Source: Dama dama (taxonomy: Eukaryota; Chordata; Mammalia; Artiodactyla; Cervidae). From it: 64,000 nucleotides of DNA. The notes below the pieces were generated by a model. That model saw only the letters and a program-made list of their open reading frames with translations, made no database searches and was not told where the DNA came from. A program made the position numbers and the translations under genes. The stretch is taken from assembly GCF_033118175.1 (NCBI RefSeq), contig NW_026870965.1, positions 1,178,001 through 1,242,000 of the forward strand. The letters run 5' to 3'. Of the stretch, positions 11,711 to 24,708 are shown in pieces (the stretch's first letter is position 1; each line of letters opens with the position of its first letter).

Positions 11711-13850
11711 AAAATATGAGGAGCATGAAACGGTCTCAAAAATAGGAGGAGCGTGAAGTGGTGTTGAAAAACATAAAGAGCCTGAAAACGTGAGAAAAAT
11801 ATGATGAGCTTCATAAGATGTCAAAAATATGTGGGGAATGAAAGGGTCTCAAAAATAGGAGAAGCATGAAGCGGTGTTGAAAAACATGAAGAGCCGGAAA
11901 GGTGTGAAATATATGAAGAGCTTCAAAAGGTGTCAATAATAAGAGGTGCATGAAACAGTCTGAAAAATAGCAGGCTGAAAAGGTGTGAAAAATATGAGGA
12001 GCTTCAAAAGGTGTGAAAAATATGAAGAACTTCAAAAGTTGTCAAAAAGGAGATGAGCAAGATACGGTCTGAAACACAGAAGGAGGATGAAGTGGTGTTG
12101 ATAAACATGTAGAGCCTGAAAAAGTGTGAAATATATGAAGAGCTTCAAAAGGTGAGAAAAATATGAAGAGCTTCAAAAGGTGTGAAATACATGAGGAGCA
12201 TGAAACGGTCTGAAAAATAGGAGGAGCATGAAGCCGTGTTCAAAAACATGAAGAGCCTGAAAATGTGTGAAAAACATGAAGAGCCTGAAAAGGTTTGAAA
12301 TTTATGAGGAGCATGAAAAGGTCTGAAAAATAGGTGGATCATGAAGCGGTGTTGAAAATCATGAAGAGCCTGAAAAATTGTGAAATATATGAAGAGCTTC
12401 AAAAGGTGTGAAATACATGAGAAACTTGAAACGGTCTGAAAAACATGAGGAGCATGAAGCGTTGTTGAAAAGCATGAAGAGCCTGAAAAGGTGTGAAATA
12501 TATGAAGAGCTTCAAAAGGTGTCAAAAATATGAGGAGCATGAAACTTTCTGAAAAATTGGAGGAGCATGCAGCGGTTTTGAAAAACGTGAAGAGCCTGAA
12601 ATGTTGTGAAAAATATGAAGAGCTTCAAAAGGTGTGAAATATATGAAGAGCTTCAAAAGGTGTCAAAAATATGAGGAGCATGAAACGGTCTGAAAAATAG
12701 GAGGAACATGAAACGGTGTTGAAAACCATGAAGGGCCTAAAAATGTGTGAAAAATCTGAAGAGCTTCAAAAGGTGTGAAAAATATGAAGAGCTTCAATAG
12801 GTGTCAAATATGAGATGAGCAAGAAACGGTCTGAATAATAGGAGGAACATGAAGTGGTGTTGAAAAACATGAAGAGCCTGAAAAGATGTGAAATATATAA
12901 AGAGCATCAAAAGGTGTCAAAAATATGAGGAGCATGAAACGGTCTGAAAAATAGGAGGAGCATGAAACGGAGTTCAAAAACATGAAGAGCCTGAAAAGGT
13001 GTGAAAAATATGAAGAGCTTCAAAACGTGTCAAAAATAAGAGGAGCATGAATGGTCTGAAAATTTGGAGGAGCATGAAGCGGTCTTGAAAAACATGGAGA
13101 GCCTGAAAAGGTGTGAAAAATATGAAGAGCTTCAAAATGTTTCAAAAATATGAGGAGGATGATCGGTCTGAAAATTAGGAGGAGCAAGAAGTGGTGTTTA
13201 AAAACATGAAGAGCATGAAAAGGTGTGAAAAATGTGAAGAGCTTCAAAAGATGTGAAATAAATGACTAGCAATAAACGGTCTGAAAAATAGGAGGAGCAT
13301 GAAGCTGTGTTCAAAAACATGAAGAGCCTGAAAAGGTGTGAAAAATATGAAGAGCTTCAAAAGGTGTGAAAGTATGAAGAGTTTCAAAAGGTGTCAAAAA
13401 TGAGATGAGCATGAAACGGTCTGAAAAATAGGAGGAGCATGAAGTGGTGTTCAAAAACATGAAGAGCCTGAAAAGATGTGAAAAATATGAAGAGCTTCCA
13501 AAGGTGTGAAAAATATGAGGAGCATGAAACGGTCTGAAAAATAGGAGGAGCATGAAGCGGTGTTGAAAAACATGAAGAGCCTGAAAAGGTTTGAAAAATA
13601 TCAAGAGCTTACAAAGCTGTCAAAAATATGAGGAGCTTGAAACGGTCTGAAAAATAGGAGGAGCATGAAACGGTATGAAAAATAGGAAGAGCATGAAACG
13701 GTGTTGAAAAACATGAAGAGCCTGAAAAGGTGTGAAAAATAGGAGGAGCTTCAAAAGGTGTCAAAAATATGAGGAACATGTAACGGTCTGAAAAATGGAG
13801 GAGCATGAAGCGGTGTTCAAAAACATGAAGAGCCTGAAAAGGTGTGAAAA
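11711..13850 (+). repeat. 2.14-kb segmental duplication, copy 2
   Basis: Second copy of 8280-10419 at offset 3,431 bp, including the shared truncated C monomer near 11960-11975. The right part (from about 13553) continues into sequence homologous to 7505-8040, so the right junction of this block is also a breakpoint between two different source segments. Confidence 0.93.
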
Positions 13851-14638
13851 ATATGAAGAGCTTCAAAATGTGTGAAAAATATGAGGAGCATGAAACGGTC
13901 TGAAAAATAGGAGGAGCATGAACTGGTGTTGAAAAACGTGAAGAGCCTGAAAATGTGTGAAAAATATGAAGAGCTTCAAAAGGTGTCAAAAATATGAGGA
14001 GCATGAGACGGTCTCAAAAATAGGAGGAGCGTGAATCGGTGTTGAAAAACATGAAGAGCCTGAAAAGGTGTGAAAAATATGAAGAGCTTGAAAATGTGTC
14101 AAAAATATGAGGAGCATGAAACGATCTCAAAAATAGGAGGAGCATAAAGCCGTTTTGAAAAACATGAAGAGCCTGAAAAGGTATGAAAAATATGAAGAGC
14201 TTCAAAGGTGTCAATAATAAGAGTTGCATAAAACAGTTAGAAAAATAGGAGGAGCATGAAACGGTCTGAAAAATAGGAGGAACATGACGCGGGCTTGAAA
14301 AACATGAACAGCCTGAAAAGGTGTGACAAATATAAAGAGCTTAAAGGTGTGAATAATATGAGGAGCATGAAACGGTCTGAAAAATAGGAGAAGCATGAAG
14401 CGGTGTTGAAAAACATGAAGAGCCTGATAAGGTTTGAAAAATATGAAGAGCTTCAAAAGGTGTGAAAAATATGAGGAGCATGAAACGGTCTGAAAAATAG
14501 GAGGAGCATGAAGCGCTGTTCAAAAACATGAAGAGCCTGAAAACGTGTGAAAAATATGGAGAGCTTCAACAGGTGTCAAAAATATGAGGAGCATGAAACG
14601 GTCTGAAAAATAGGAGGAGCATGAAGCGGTGTTCAAAA
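13851..14638 (+). repeat. Segment copy, homologous to 15256-15730
   Basis: From about 13987 to 14460 the sequence matches 15256-15730 at offset 1,269, changing to 1,270 after a one-base difference in an A-run (CTTCAAAGG at about 14200 against CTTCAAAAGG). Shared private variants are TCAATAATAAGAGTTGC (14211 and 15481), GTGACAAATATAAAGAGC and GCCTGATAAGG. Confidence 0.88.
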
Positions 14639-15255
14639 ACATGAAGAGCCTGAAAAGGTTTGAAAGGTATGGAGAGCTTAAAAAGGTGTGAAAAATATGA
14701 GGAATATGGAACGGTCTGAAAAATAGGAGGAGCATGAAGCAGTGTTCAAAAAGATGAAGAGCCTGAAAAGGTGTGAAAAATATGAAGAGCTTCAAAAGGT
14801 GTCAAAAATATGAGGAGCATGAAACGGTCTGAAAAATAGGAGGAGCATGAAGAGGTGTTCAAAAACATGAAGGGCCTGAAAAGGTGTGAAAAATATGAAG
14901 AGCTTCAAAAGTTGTGAAAAATATGAAGGAGTATGAAACGCTCTGAAAAATAGGAGGAGCATGAAGAGGTGTTCAAAAACATGAAGAGCCTGAAAATGTG
15001 TGAAAAATATGAAGAGCTTCAAAAGGTGTCAAAAATATGAGGAGCATGAGACGGTCTCAAAAATAGGAGGAGCGTGAATTGGTGTTGAAAAACATGAAGA
15101 GCCTGAAAAGGTGTGAAAAATATGAAGAGCTTGAAAATGTGTCAAAAATATGAGGAGCATGAAAAGGTCTGAAAAATAGGAGGAGCGTGAATCGGTGTTG
15201 AAAAACATGAAGAGCCTGAAAAGGTGTGAAAAATATGAAGAGCTTGAAAATGTGT
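14639..15255 (+). repeat. Mosaic array linking the 14.0 and 15.3-kb copies
   Basis: The first 200 bp resemble 7017-7210 (offset 7,624). The remainder is tetramers of the GAGCGTGAAT type repeated at 113 bp. No gene or other element is visible. Confidence 0.8.
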
Positions 15256-15730
15256 CAAAAATATGAGGAGCATGAGACGGTCTCAAAAATAGGAGGAGCG
15301 TGAATCGGTGTTGAAAAACATGAAGAGCCTGAAAAGGTGTGAAAAATATGAAGAGCTTGAAAATGTGTCAAAAATATGAGGAGCATGAAACGATCTCAAA
15401 AATAGGAGGAGCATAAAGCCGTTTTGAAAAACATGAAGAGCCTGAAAAGGTATGAAAAATATGAAGAGCTTCAAAAGGTGTCAATAATAAGAGTTGCATG
15501 AAACAGTTAGAAAAATAGGAGGAGCATGAAACGATCTGAAAAATAGGAGGAACATGACGCGGTGTTGAAAAACATGAAGAGCCTGAAAAGGTGTGACAAA
15601 TATAAAGAGCTTAAAGGTGTGAATAATATGAGGAGCATGAAACCGTCTGAAAAATAGAAGAAGCATTAAGCGGTGTTGAAAAACATGAAGAGCCTGATAA
15701 GGTTTGAAAAATATGAAGAGCTTCAAAAGG
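15256..15730 (+). repeat. Segment copy, homologous to 13987-14460
   Basis: Second copy at offset 1,269-1,270. It differs from the first by several single bases, mostly at CpG positions and in runs of A, and diverges after about 15730. Confidence 0.88.
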
Positions 15731-18600
15731 CGTGAAATACATGAGGAGCATGAAATTGTCTGAAAAATAGGAGGAGCATGAAGCTGTGCTCAAAAACATG
15801 AAGAGCCTGAGAAGGTGTGAAAAATATGATGAGCTTCAAAAGGTGTGAAAAATAGGAGGAGCATGAAGCGGTGTTGAAAAACATGAAGAGCCTGAAAAGG
15901 GGTGAAGAATACGAAGAGCTTACAAAGGTGTCAAAAATATGAGGAGCATGAAACGGTCTGAAAAATAGGAGGAGCATGAAGCTGTGCTCAAAAACATGAA
16001 GAGCCTGAGAAGGTGTGAAAAATATGAAGAGCTTCAAAAGATGTGAAAAATATGAGGAGCATGAAACGTTCTGCGAAATAGCAGGAGCATGAAGCGATGT
16101 TGAAAAACATGAAGAGCCTGAAAAGGTGTGAAAAATAAGAAGAGCTTACAAAGGTGTCAATAATAAGAGGTGCATGAAACAGTCTGAAAAATAGGAGGAG
16201 CCTGAAACGGTCTGAAAAATAGGAGGAGCATGAAGCGGTGTTGAAAAACATGAAGAGCCGGAAAGGTGTGAAATATATGAAGAGCTTCAAAATGTGTCAA
16301 TAATAAGAGGTGCATGAAACAGTCTGAAAAATAGGAGGAGCCTGAAACGGTCTGAAAAATAGGAGGAGCATGAAGCGGTGCTGAAAAACATGAAGTGCCT
16401 GAAACGGTGTGACAAATATAAAGAGCTCCAAAAGGTGTCAGTAATGAGGAGCATGAAACGGTCTGAAAAATAATAGCAGCATGAAACGGTGTTGAAAAAC
16501 AAGAAGAGAATGAAAAGGTGGAAAAATATGAAGAGCTTCAAAAGGTGTGAAATATATGAAGAGCTTCAAAAGGTGTCAAAAATGAGATGAGCATGAAACT
16601 GTCTGAAAAATAGGAGGAGCATGAAGTGGTGTTGAAAAACACGAAGAGCCTGAAAATGTGTGAAAAATATTAAGAGCTTCAAAATGTGTCAAAAATATGA
16701 GGAGTATGAAACGGTCTCAAAAATAGGAGGAGCATGAAGCGGTGTTCAGAAACTTGGAGAGCCTGAAAACGTGTGAAAAATATGAAGAGCTCCAAAAGTT
16801 GTCAAAAATATGAGGAGCATGAAACGGTCTCAAAAATAGGAGGAGAGTGAAGTGGTGTTGAAAAACATGAAGAGCCTGAAAAGGTGTGAAAAATATGAAG
16901 AGCTTCAAAAGGTGTGAAAAATATGAGGAGCATGAAACGGTCTGAAAAATAGGAGGAGCATGAAGCAGTGTTCAAGAATATGAAGTGTGAAAAATATGAA
17001 GGGTTTCAAAAGGTGTCAAAAACATGAGGAGCATGAAAACGTCTGAAAAATACGAGGAGCATGAAGCGGTGTTCAAAAACATGAAGAGCCTGAAAAGGTG
17101 TGAAAAATATGAAGAGCTTTAAAAGGTGTCAAAAATATGAGGAGCATGAAACGTTCTGAGAAATAGGAGGAGCATGAAGCGATGTTGAAAAACATGAAGA
17201 GCCTGAAAAGGTGTGAAAAATATGAAGAGCTTTCAAAGGTGTCAAAAATATGAGGAGCATGAAACGTTCTGAGAAATAGGAGGAGCATGAAGCGATGTTG
17301 AAAAACATGAAGAGCCTGAAAAGGTGTGAAAAATAAGAAGAGCTTACAAAGGTGTCAAAAATATGAGGACCATGAAACGGTCTGAAAGATAGGAGTAGCA
17401 TGAAAAGGTCTGAAAAATAGGAGGAACATGAAACGGTCTTGAAAAACCTGAAGAGCCTGAAAAGGTGTGAAAAATAGGAAGAGCTTCAAACCGTGTCAAA
17501 AATATGAGGAGCATGAAACGGTCTGAAAAATAGGAGGAGCATGAAGCGGTGTTCAAAACATGAATAGCCTGAAAAGGTGTGAAAAATATGAAGACCTTCA
17601 AAAGGTGTCAAAAATATGAGGAGCATGAAACGGTCTGAAAAATAGGAGGAGCATGAAGCGGTGTTCAAAACATGAATAGCCTGAAAAGGTGTGAAAAATA
17701 TGAAGACCTTCAAAAGGTGTCAAAAATTTGAGGAGCATGAAACGGTCTGAAAAATAGGAGGAGAATGAAGCGGTGTTGAAAAACATGAAGAGCCTGAAAA
17801 TGTGTGAAAAATATGAAGAGCTTCAAAAGGTGTGAAAAATATGAAGAGCTTCAAAAGGTGTCAAAAATGAGATGAGCAAGAAACGGTCTGAAACACAGAA
17901 GGAGGATGAAGTGGTGTTGATAAACATGTAGAGCCTGAAAAAGTATGAAATATATGAAGAGCTTCAAAATGTGTAAAAAATATGAGGAGCATGAAAAGGT
18001 CTCAAAAATAGGAGGAGCATGAAAGGCTGTTCAAAAACTTGGAGAGCCTGAAAAGGTGTGAAAAATATGAGTAGCTCCAAATGTTGTCAAAAATATGAGG
18101 AGTATGAAACGGTCTCAAAAATAGGAGGAGCGTGAATCGGTGTTGAAAAACATGAAGAGCGTTAAAAGGTGTGAAAAATATGAAGAGCTTCAAAAGGTGT
18201 CAGAAATATGAAGAGCATGAAATGAACTCAAATATAGGAGGAGCATAAAGCCGTGTTGAAAAACATGAAGAGCCTGAAAAGGTATGAAAAATATGAGAGC
18301 TTCAAAAGGTGTCAATAATAAGAGTTGCATGAAATAGTTTGAAAAATAGGAGCAGCATGAAGCGGTGTTCAAAAACATGAAGAGCTTGAAAAGGTGTGAA
18401 ATATATGAAGAGCTTCAAAAGGTGTCAAAAATATGAGGAGCATGAAACAGTCTGATAATAGGAGGAGCATGATACGGTGTTGAAAAACATGAAGAGCATG
18501 AAAAGGTGTGAAAAATATGAAGAGATTCAAAAGGTGTCAAAAATATGAGGAGCATGAAACGGGGTTCAAAAACATGAAGACCCTGAAAAAGTGTGAAAAA
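15731..18600 (+). repeat. Array with several short tandem amplifications
   Basis: Local repeats in order: a GCTGTGCTCAAAAAC variant of D near 15783 and again near 15981; TCAATAATAAGAGG at 16157 and 16297 (140 bp, a pentamer step); ACGTTCTGAG at 17151 and 17264 (113 bp); TGAATAGCCT at 17561 and 17673 (112 bp). Near 16970-17000 a D monomer is joined to a shortened A (AATATGAAGTGTGAAAAAT), an out-of-register deletion. No gene or other element is visible. Confidence 0.83.
17787..17927 (+). repeat. Pentameric variant unit, 141 bp, A-B'-B-C-D
   Basis: This unit carries one extra B-type monomer (GAAGAGCTTC with GTGTG in place of GTGTC) between A and B, making 141 bp (113 + 28). At the B/C junction the usual ATATGAGGAGC is replaced by ATGAGATGAGC, of the same length. 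The doublet B'-B and the GAGATGAGC junction usually occur together, so they mark a distinct subfamily. Other copies lie near 2025-2090, 3990-4100, 6580-6640, 9340-9400, 12770-12830, 23980-24050, 24820-24890, 28340-28400, 34130-34170 and 42380-42400. I could not find a clear copy of the exact junction past about 42.4 kb, apart from decayed relatives near 53390 and 59455. Confidence 0.88.
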
Positions 18601-21600
18601 TATGAAGAGCTTCAAAAGCTGTCAAAAATATGAGGACATTGAAAAAGTTTTCAAAAACATGAAGAGCATGAAAAGGTGTGAAAAATATGAAGAGCTTCAA
18701 AAGGTGTCAAAACTATGAGGAGCATGAAACGGTCTGAAAAATAGGAGGAGCATGAAACGGTGTTCAGAAACATGAAGAGCCTGAAAAGGTGTGAAAAAAA
18801 TGAAGAGGTTCAAAACGTGTCAAAGTATGAGGAGCATGAAACGGTCTGAAAAATAGGAGGAGCATGAAACGGTGTTGAAAAACATGAAGACATTGAAAAG
18901 GTGTGAAATATATGAAGAGCTTCAAAAGGCGTCAAAAATTTGAGGAGCATGAAACGGTCTGAAAAATAGGAGGAACATAAAGCGGTGTTGAAAAAGATGG
19001 AGAGCCTGAAAAGGTGTGAAAAATATGAAGAGCTTCAAAAGGTGTCAAAAATATGAGGAGCATGAAACGGTCTGAAAAATAGGAGGAACATGAAGCCGTG
19101 TTCAAAAACATGAAGAGCCTGAAAAGGTGTGAATTATATGAAGAGCTTCAAAAGGTGTCAAAACTATGAGGCGCATGAAACAGTCTGAAAATTAGGAGGA
19201 GCATGAAGTGGTGTTGAAAAACATGAAGAGCCAAAAAGGTGTGAACAATATGAAGAGCTTCAAAAGGTGTGAAAAATATGAAGAGCTTCAAAAGGTGTCA
19301 AATATATGAGGAGCATGAAACTGTCTGAAAAATAGGAGGAGCATGAAAGGTGTTCAAAAACATGAAGAGCCTGAAAAGGTGTGAAAAAGATGAAGAGCTT
19401 CAAACGGTGTCAGAAATAAGAGGAGCATGGAACGGTCTCAAAAATAGGAGGAGCATGAAACGTTGTTGAAAAACATGAAGAACAGGAAAATGTGTGAAAA
19501 ATATGAAGAGTGTCAAAAGGTGTGAAAAATATGAGGAGCATGAAACGTTCTGAAATATAGGAGGAGCATGAAGCGGTGTTCAAAAAGATGCAGTGCTTGA
19601 AAAGGTGTGAAAAATATGAAGAGCATCAAAAGGTGTCAAAAATATGAGGAACTTGAAAAGGTGTTCAAACATGAAGAGCATGAAAAGGTGTGAAAAATAT
19701 GAAGAGCTTCAAAAGGTGTGAAAAATATGAGGAGCATGAAGCGGTGTCCAAAAACATGAAGAGCCTGAAAAGGTGTGAAAAATATGAAGAGCTTCAAAAG
19801 GTGTCAAAATATGAGGAGCATGGAACAGTCTGAAAAATAGGAGGAGCATGAAACGGTGTTCAAAAACATGAAGAGCCTGAAAAGGTGTGAAAAATATGAA
19901 GAGCTTCAAAAGGTGTCAAAAATATGAGTTGCATGAAACGGTCTGAAAAATAGGATGAGAATGAAACGGTGTTCAAAAATATGAAGAGCCTGACATGGTG
20001 TGAAAGATATGAAGAGCTTGAATAGGTGTGAAAAATAGGAGGAGCATGAAACAGTCTGAAAATAGGAGGAGCATGAAACGGTGTTGAAAAACATGAAGAG
20101 CATGAAAAGGTGTGAAAAATATGAAGAGCTTCAAAAGGTGTCAATAATATGAGGAGCATGAAACGGTGTTAAAAAACATGAAGAGCCTGAAAAGGTGTGA
20201 AAAATATGAAGAGCTTCAAAGGGTGTCAAAAATATGAGGACCTTGAAAAGGTGTTCAAAAACATGAAGAGCATGAAAAGATCTGAAAAATATGAAGAGCT
20301 TCAAAAGGTGTCAAAAATATGAGGAGCATGAAACGGTCTAAAATATAGGAGGAGCATGAAGCGGTGTTGAAAAACATGTAGAGCCTGAAAAGGTGTGAAA
20401 TATATGAAGAGTTTCAAAAGATGTCAAAACTATGAGGAGCATGATACGGTCTGAAAAAAAGGAGGAGCATGAAACGGTGTTCAGAAACATGAAGAGCCTG
20501 AAAATGTGTGAAAAATATGAAGAGGTTGAAAACGTGTCAAAGTATGAGGAGCATGAAACGGTCTGAAAAATAGGAGGAGCATGTAGCAGTGTGGAAAAAC
20601 ATATAGACCATGAAAAGTTGTGAAATATATGAAGAGCTTCAAAAGGCGTCAAAAATTTGAGGAGCATGAAACGGTCTGAAAAATAGGAGGACCATGAATC
20701 GGTGTTGAAAAAGATGACGAGCCTGAAAAGGTGTGAAAAATATGAAGAGCTTCAAAAGGAGTCAAATATATGAGGAGCATGAAACGGTCTGAAAAATAGG
20801 AGCATGAAGCGATGTTGAAAAAGATGAAGAGCCTGAAAAGGTGTGAAAAATATGAAGAGCTTCAAAAGATGTCAAAAATATGAGGAGCATGAATCGATCT
20901 GAAAAATAGGAGAAGCATGAAGTGGTGTTGAAAAACATGAAGAGCCTGAAAAGGTGTGAAAAATATGAAGAGCTTCAAAATGTGTCAAAAATATGAGGAG
21001 CATTAAATGATCTGAAAACCATGAGGAGCATGAAGCGGTGTTCAAAAACATGAAGAGCCTGAAAAGGAGTGAAATATATGAAGAGCTTCAAAAGGTGTCA
21101 AAACTATGAGGAGCATGAAACGGTCTGAAAAATACGAGGAGCATGAAAAGGTGTTGAAAAACATGAAATGCCTGAGAAGGTGTGAAAAATATGAAGAGCT
21201 TCAAAAGTTGTCAAAAATATGAGGAGCATGAAAAGGAGTCAAATATATGAGGAGCATGAAACTGTCTGAAAAATAGGAGTGGCATGAAAGGTTTTAACAA
21301 ACATGAAGAGCCTGAAAAGTTGTGAAAAATATGAAGAACTTCAAAAGGTGTCAAAAATTTGAGGCGCATGAAACGGTCTGAAAAATTGGAGAAGCACTAA
21401 ACGGTGTTCAAGAACATGAAGAGCCTGAAAAGGTGTGAAAAATATGAAGAGCTTCAAAAGGTGTCAAAAATTTGAGGCGCATGAAACGGCCTGAAAAATT
21501 GGAGGAGCACTAAACGGTGTTCAAGAACATGAAGAGCCTGAAAAGGTGTGAAAAATATGAAGAGCTTCAAAAGGTGTCAAAAATATGAGGAGCATGAAAC

Positions 21601-23865
21601 GGTCTGAAAAATAGGAGGAGCATGAAGCAGTGTTGAAAAACATGAAGACCCTGAAAAGGTGTGAAAGATAAGAAGAGCTTCAAAAGGTTCAAAAATTTGA
21701 GGAGCATGAAACGGTCTGAAAAATTGGAGGAGCATTAAACGGTGTTCAAGAACATGAAGAGCCTGAAAAGGTGTGAAAAATATGAAGAGCTTCAAAACGT
21801 GTCAAAAATATGAGGAGCATGAAATGGTCTGAAAAATAGGAGGAACATGAAACGGTATTGAAAAACATGAAGAACAGGAAAAGGAGTGAAATATATGATG
21901 AGCTTCAAAAGGTGTGAAGAATATGAGGAACATGAAGTGGTGTTCAAAAATTTTAAGAGCTTGAAAAAGTGTGAAATATACGAAGAGCTTCAGAAGGTGT
22001 GAAAAATAGGAGGAGCATGAAGCGGTGTTCAAAAACATGAAGAGCTTGAAAAGGTGTGAAATATATGAAGAGCTTCAATAGGTGTGAAAAATAGGAGGAG
22101 CATGAAGCGTTGTTCAAAAACATGAAGAACCTGAAGAGGTGTGAAATATATGAAGAGCTTCAAAAGGTTTCAAAAATATGAGGAGCATGAAACAGTCTGA
22201 AATTAAGAGGAGCATGAAACGGTGTTCAAGAACATGAAGAGCCTGAAAAGGTGTGAAAAATATGAAGAGCTTCAAAAGGTGTCAAAAATATGAGGCGCAT
22301 GAAACGGTCTGAAAAATAGGAGGAGCATGAAACTCTGTTCAAAAATATGAAGAGCCTGAAAAGGTGAGAAATATATGAAGAGCTTCAAAAGAAGTCAAAA
22401 ATATGAGGAGCATGAAACAGTCTGAAAAATGGGAGGAGCATGAAGTGGTGTTGAAAAACATGAAGATCCTGAAAAGGTGTGAAAAATATGAAGAGCTTCA
22501 AAAGGTGTGAAAAATATAACGAGCCTCAAAAGGTTTCAAAAATATGAGGAGCATGAAACGGTCTGAAAAATACGAGCAGCATGATGTGGTCTTGAAAAAC
22601 ATGAAGAACCTGAAAGGTGTGAAGAATATGAAAAGCTTTACAAGGTGTCAAAAATAGGAGGAGCATGATACGGTTTGAAAAATAGGAGTAGCATGAAGTG
22701 GTATTGAAAACATGAATAGCCTGGAAAGGTGTGAAATATATGAAGAGCTTCAAAAGGTGTGAAAAATATGAAAAGCTTCAAAAGGTGTCAAAAATTAGAT
22801 GAGCAAGAAAAGGTCTGAAAAATAGGAGGAGCATAAAGTGGTGTTGAAAAAATGAAGAGCCTGAAAAGGTGTGAAATATATGAAGAGCTTCAAAAGGTGT
22901 GAAAAATATGAAGAGCGTCAAAAGGTGTCAAAAATATGAGGAGCATGAAAAGGTCTGAAAAATAGGAGGAGCATGAAAGTTGTTCAAAAACATGAAGTGC
23001 CTGAAAAGGTGTGAAAAATGTGAAGAGCTTCAAAAACGTGAAAATATGAAGAGCTTCAAAAGGTGTGAAAAATATGAGGAGCATGAAACGGTCTGAAAAA
23101 GAGCAGGAGCATGAAGCGGTGTTGAAAAACATGAAGAGTCTGAAAACTTGTAAAATTATGAAGAGCTTCAAAAATGTGAAACTATGAAGAGCTTCAAAAG
23201 GTGTCAATAATATGAGGAGCATGAAACGGTCTGAAAAATAGGAGGAGCATGAAACGGTGTTCAAAAACATGAAGAGCCTGAAAAGGTGTGAAAAATATGA
23301 CGAGCTTCTAAATGTGTCAAAAATATGAGGAGCTTGAAACGGTCTGAAAAATAGGAGGAGCATGAAGCGGTGTTGAAAAACATGAATGCCTGAAAAGGTG
23401 TGAAAAATATGAAGAGGTTCAAAAGGTGTCAAAAATATGAGGAGCATGAAACAGTCTGAAAAATAGGAGGAGCATGAAACAGTGTTCAAAAACATGAAGA
23501 GCCTGAAAAGGTGTGAAAAATATGACGAGCTTCTAAATGTGTCAAAAATATGAGGAGCTTGAAACGGTCTGAAAAATAGGAGGAGTATGAAGTGGTGTTG
23601 AAAAACATGAAGAAGAGGAAAATTGTGAAAATATGAAGAGCTTCAAAAGGTGTCAAAAATATGAGGAGCATGAAACGGTCTTAAAAATAGGAGGTTCATG
23701 AAGCGGTGTTGAAAAACATGAAGAACCTGAAAAGGTGTTAAAAAAGTTAAGAGCTTCAAAAGGTGTCAAAAATATGAGGAGCATGAAACGGGCTGAAAAA
23801 TAGGAGAAGCATGAAACGGTGATCAAAAACATGAAGAGCCTGAAAAGTTGTGAAAAATATGAAGA
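18601..23865 (+). repeat. Array with trimeric units and a 1,717-bp spaced repeat
   Basis: Three 85-bp trimers, where C and D are fused into a single monomer (GAGGACATTG, GAGGAACTTG or GAGGACCTTG), lie near 18632, 19646 and 20236. A segment of about 200 bp marked by CAAAGTATGAGG at 18821 recurs at 20538 (offset 1,717). GAGGCGCATG repeats at 21361 and 21474 (113 bp). The variant CGAGCTTCTAAATG repeats at 23301 and 23526 (225 bp). The longest stop-free minus-strand stretch of the window, 22890-23495, is here, but it is the ordinary repeat with its two usual stops mutated. No gene is supported. Confidence 0.83.
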
Positions 23866-24708
23866 GCTTCAAAAGGTGTCAAAAATATGAGGAGCATGAA
23901 TCGGTCTGAAAAATAGGAGGAGCAAGAAGCGGTGTTGAAAAAGATGAAGAGCCTGAAAACGTGTGAAAATATGAAGAGCTTCAAAAGGTGTGAAAAATAT
24001 GAAGAGCTTCAAAAGGTGTCAAAAATGAGATGAGCATGAAACGGTCTGAAAAATACGAGGAGCAAGAAGCGGTGTTCAAAAACATGAAGAGCCTGAAAAG
24101 TTGTGAAATATATGAAGAGCTTCAAAAGGTGTGAAATATATGAGGAGCATGAAACTCTCTGAAAAATAGGAGGAGCATGAATTGGTGTTCAAAACATGAA
24201 GAGCCTGAAAAGGTGTGAAAAATCTGAAGAGCTTCTAAAGGTGTCAAAAATATGAGAAGCACGAAACGGTCTGAAAAAGAGGAGGAGCATGAAGCGGTGT
24301 TGAAAAACATGAAGAGCCTGAAAAGGTGTGAAATATATGAAGAGCTTCAAAAGGTGTCAAAAATATGAGGAGCATGAAACGGTCTGCAGAACACGAGGAG
24401 CATGAAGTGGTGTTGAAAAACATGAAGAGCATGAAAACGTGTGATAAATATGAAGATCTTCAAAAGGTGTCAAAAATATGAGGAGCATGAAACGGTCTGA
24501 AAATTAGGAGGAGCATGAAACGGTGTTCAAAAACATGAAGAGCCTGAAAAGGTGTGAAAAATATGAAGAGCCTAAAAACGTGTCAAAAATATGAGGAGAA
24601 TGAAACGGTCTGAAAAAATGAGGAGCATGAAGTGGTGTTGAAAAACATGAAAAGCCTGAAAACATGTGAAAAATATGAAAATCTTCAAAAATGTGCAAAA
24701 TATGAAGA
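23866..24708 (+). repeat. 843-bp tandem duplication, copy 1
   Basis: Followed directly by a copy that looks almost identical; AGCAAGAAGC at 23921 recurs at 24764 (843 bp). The copies share rare forms such as GTCTGCAGAACACGAGG, CGAAACGGTCTGAAAAAGAGG and AATCTTCAAAAATGTGC. The matching stretch runs about 890 bp, a little longer than the offset, so the junction sits inside ordinary repeat. Confidence 0.94.

Noticed and set aside
22890..23495. A 201-codon open frame on the - strand, and about 190 others of 60-160 codons
   Set aside because: All are on the - strand because the + strand has about ten stops per unit. They give the same F, L, S and H-rich peptide in three frames (113 is not divisible by 3), and most end at one of two stops in monomer B (endings DTF or SYF). 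They show no domain and no codon-position constraint, and longer ones arise only where those stops are mutated.
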